From Burkholderiales bacterium (GTDB lineage Bacteria; Pseudomonadota; Gammaproteobacteria; Burkholderiales; Burkholderiaceae_F), in contig JAHEDN010000121.1 in the NCBI GenBank assembly GCA_024641225.1, positions 1 to 7,269 on the forward strand: a stretch of 7,269 nucleotides of DNA, read 5' to 3'. The notes under the pieces were generated by a model, which saw nothing but the letters and a program-made list of their open reading frames with translations, was not told the DNA's origin and made no database searches. Shown here in pieces: positions 6,064 through 7,269 of this stretch (position 1 is its first letter; each line of letters begins with the position of its first letter). A program made the translations under genes and the position numbers.

Positions 6064-6950
6064 ACTTCGCCCTGATCCTGTTCGTCGTCCTGGTGGTCAG
6101 CTTCGCGATGTGGCTGCTCGACATGCTATGGCTGAAGAAGCAACGGGTTGCGGCGGCCGACGAAGCGCTCGCGCAGTTCGACGCGCGCAACGCGGGTCGG
6201 TCCGGCACCGATGCGCCGGCGCTCGCAGCCGAGCGGTCGGCGATGGCCGGGCGGCTGACGCAGCGGCCGTGGTACCTGGAGTACACAGCGAGTTTCTTCC
6301 CGGTCATCCTGGTCGTCTTCGTGCTGCGCTCGTTCCTGGTCGAGCCCTTCCGGATTCCGTCGGGGTCGATGATTCCGACGCTGCAGATCGGCGACCTGAT
6401 CCTTGTGAATAAGTACCAGTACGGAATCCGGCTCCCGGTCATCCACAAGAAGATTGTCGAACTGGGCTCGCCGGCGCGGGGCGACGTGATGGTGTTCCGC
6501 TTTCCGCACAACCCGTCGCAGGATTACATCAAGCGGGTCGTTGGCCTTCCAGGGGATCGGGTGGAGTACGCTGACCGTCGCCTGTCGATCAACGGCGAAC
6601 CGGTGCCGGAGCAGCCGATGCCGCGCTATTTCGAGGAGGAGCGGGTGCAGTATTACGCTCAATTCCTGGAAAGGCTGGGCAGCGCGGAACATCGCATCAT
6701 CCTGAGCGAGGGTCCCGGGGTGCCACCGATGCGCGCGTTCGTGCACACCCACCCGCAGGCGTGCAGGTACAGCGCTTCCGGCGTGGCCTGCACCGTGCCC
6801 GCCGGGCACTATTTCGTGATGGGGGACAACCGCGACAACAGCGAGGACAGCCGATTCTGGGGGTTCGTTCCGGACGAAAACATCGTGGGCCGCGCGTTCT
6901 TCATCTGGATGAACTTTGGCAATATCGGCCGGATCGGCGGATTTCAGTGA
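6060..6950 (+). CDS. lepB: Signal peptidase I (LepB)
   Basis: This 296-residue inner-membrane protease removes signal peptides from exported proteins, acting on the periplasmic face through a Ser/Lys dyad. There are two N-terminal membrane segments, about residues 2-22 and 75-92, separated by a charged cytoplasmic loop, which is the E. coli LepB topology. The catalytic residues are S103 in PSGSMIPTL and K158 in DYIKRVVGLPGD. The conserved late box GDNRDNSEDSRFWGFVP begins at residue 255. Two periplasmic cysteines, C235 and C244, lie just before it and could form a disulfide, comparable to the pair in E. coli LepB. The start overlaps the lepA stop as ATGA (6060-6063), with GAGGA at 6052-6056, so the two genes are almost certainly translationally coupled. 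Its substrates should include the RseB and DegP-type precursors encoded upstream (inference). Confidence 0.97.
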   Translation: MNFALILFVVLVVSFAMWLLDMLWLKKQRVAAADEALAQFDARNAGRSGTDAPALAAERSAMAGRLTQRPWYLEYTASFFPVILVVFVLRSFLVEPFRIPSGSMIPTLQIGDLILVNKYQYGIRLPVIHKKIVELGSPARGDVMVFRFPHNPSQDYIKRVVGLPGDRVEYADRRLSINGEPVPEQPMPRYFEEERVQYYAQFLERLGSAEHRIILSEGPGVPPMRAFVHTHPQACRYSASGVACTVPAGHYFVMGDNRDNSEDSRFWGFVPDENIVGRAFFIWMNFGNIGRIGGFQ

Positions 6951-6976
6951 GCCTGGACAGGCCATCGGTCAGCTCG

Positions 6977-6983
6977 GGAGGAG
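6977..6983 (+). promoter_or_regulatory. Strong ribosome binding site of the DUF4845 gene
   Basis: GGAGGAG lies 2 nt before the ATG at 6986 and closely matches the 16S anti-Shine-Dalgarno. It favours this ATG over an in-frame GTG at 6947 that overlaps the lepB stop as GTGA. Confidence 0.7.
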
Positions 6984-6985
6984 CA

Positions 6986-7269
6986 ATGCAGGGAACGATC
7001 AGCACCAGCAAGCGCCAAGGCGGACTCGGACTGATCTCGCTGATCTTCGTCGGCCTGATCATCATCGCGCTGCTGATCGTCGGCGCCAAGCTGGTACCGG
7101 CGATTACCGAGTACATGGCGATCGAAAAGGCGATCCAGGCGGTCCGCAACGAAGGGGAAACGGTGCCCAAGATCCGTTCGGCGTTCGACCGATACGCGGA
7201 TGTGGACGACATAAAGTCGGTCCGCGGCAAGGATCTCGACATCACCAAGGAGTCCGACAAGGTAGTGAT
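6986..7269 (+). CDS. DUF4845 family membrane protein, N-terminal part (3' end outside window)
   Basis: The frame stays open from this ATG to the window end, giving 94 complete codons with the remainder outside. The protein begins with a short basic stretch (STSKRQGG) and a membrane segment at about residues 14-34 (LGLISLIFVGLIIIALLIVG). It continues with AKLVPAITEYMAIEKAIQAV, the usual layout of the DUF4845 family (about 120-130 residues), which has a single N-terminal membrane anchor. In Pseudomonas and many betaproteobacteria a DUF4845 gene sits exactly between lepB and rnc, so position and sequence agree. Its function is unknown. The KRQGGLGLISLI start looks like a type IV prepilin leader but lacks the glutamate at +5. 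A GTG at 6947 is an alternative in-frame start, less likely given the ribosome binding site. It is probably co-transcribed with lepA and lepB. Confidence 0.85.
   Translation, partial: MQGTISTSKRQGGLGLISLIFVGLIIIALLIVGAKLVPAITEYMAIEKAIQAVRNEGETVPKIRSAFDRYADVDDIKSVRGKDLDITKESDKVV

Noticed and set aside
6947..6985. GTG start for the DUF4845 gene overlapping the lepB stop (GTGA)
   Set aside because: It is in frame, but the ATG at 6986 has a GGAGGAG site just upstream and gives the short basic N-terminus usual for the family.

Overview
The window is a high-GC, gene-dense stretch of chromosome in which every gene is on the + strand. It carries the envelope-stress sigma factor cluster followed by lepA and lepB. 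The order is [ygfX-like fragment]–rpoE–rseA–rseB–degP/mucD, then a 168-nt gap, then lepA–lepB–DUF4845 (cut by the window end). Gene order, the absence of a mucC/rseC gene, and the style of the RpoE, RseA and LepB proteins suggest a betaproteobacterium (Burkholderiales/Rhodocyclales-like). A gammaproteobacterium without mucC is the main alternative. This is conserved core chromosome. I see no mobile element, CRISPR array, tRNA or rRNA.

Region 1 (1–384). The 3' end of a gene resembling the YgfX (CptA) family runs into the window. Its last codons overlap a good match to a sigma-E/AlgU-type promoter (GAACTA, 16-nt spacer, TCTGA), which suggests that rpoE is autoregulated from there.

Region 2 (385–4089). 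rpoE, rseA, rseB and degP follow each other tightly. The gaps are 8 nt, then a 1-nt overlap, then 26 nt. Together they form the classical sigma-E module: the sigma factor, its membrane-bound anti-sigma factor, the periplasmic co-regulator that guards the anti-sigma factor, and a periplasmic Do-type protease/chaperone that is the effector of the response. The anti-sigma factor is unusual in having five cysteines and an HDH motif in its short cytoplasmic domain.

Region 3 (4090–4257). This gap holds no gene but is rich in structure. It contains a strong bulged hairpin followed by a broken T tract (probable end of the rpoE operon), a possible -10 box, and a chain of three perfect palindromes that ends 14 nt before lepA. 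The first two palindromes overlap and cannot both fold.

Region 4 (4258–7269). lepA (elongation factor 4) overlaps lepB (signal peptidase I) by 4 nt. A DUF4845 membrane protein gene follows with a strong ribosome binding site. This second unit concerns translation and protein export. It sits beside the envelope-stress operon as in many proteobacteria, where rnc and era usually come next (outside this window).

I do not see a previously undescribed system here. The points most worth checking are the cysteine-rich RseA, the structured lepA leader, and the pyrimidine-rich, Shine-Dalgarno-less leader of degP.
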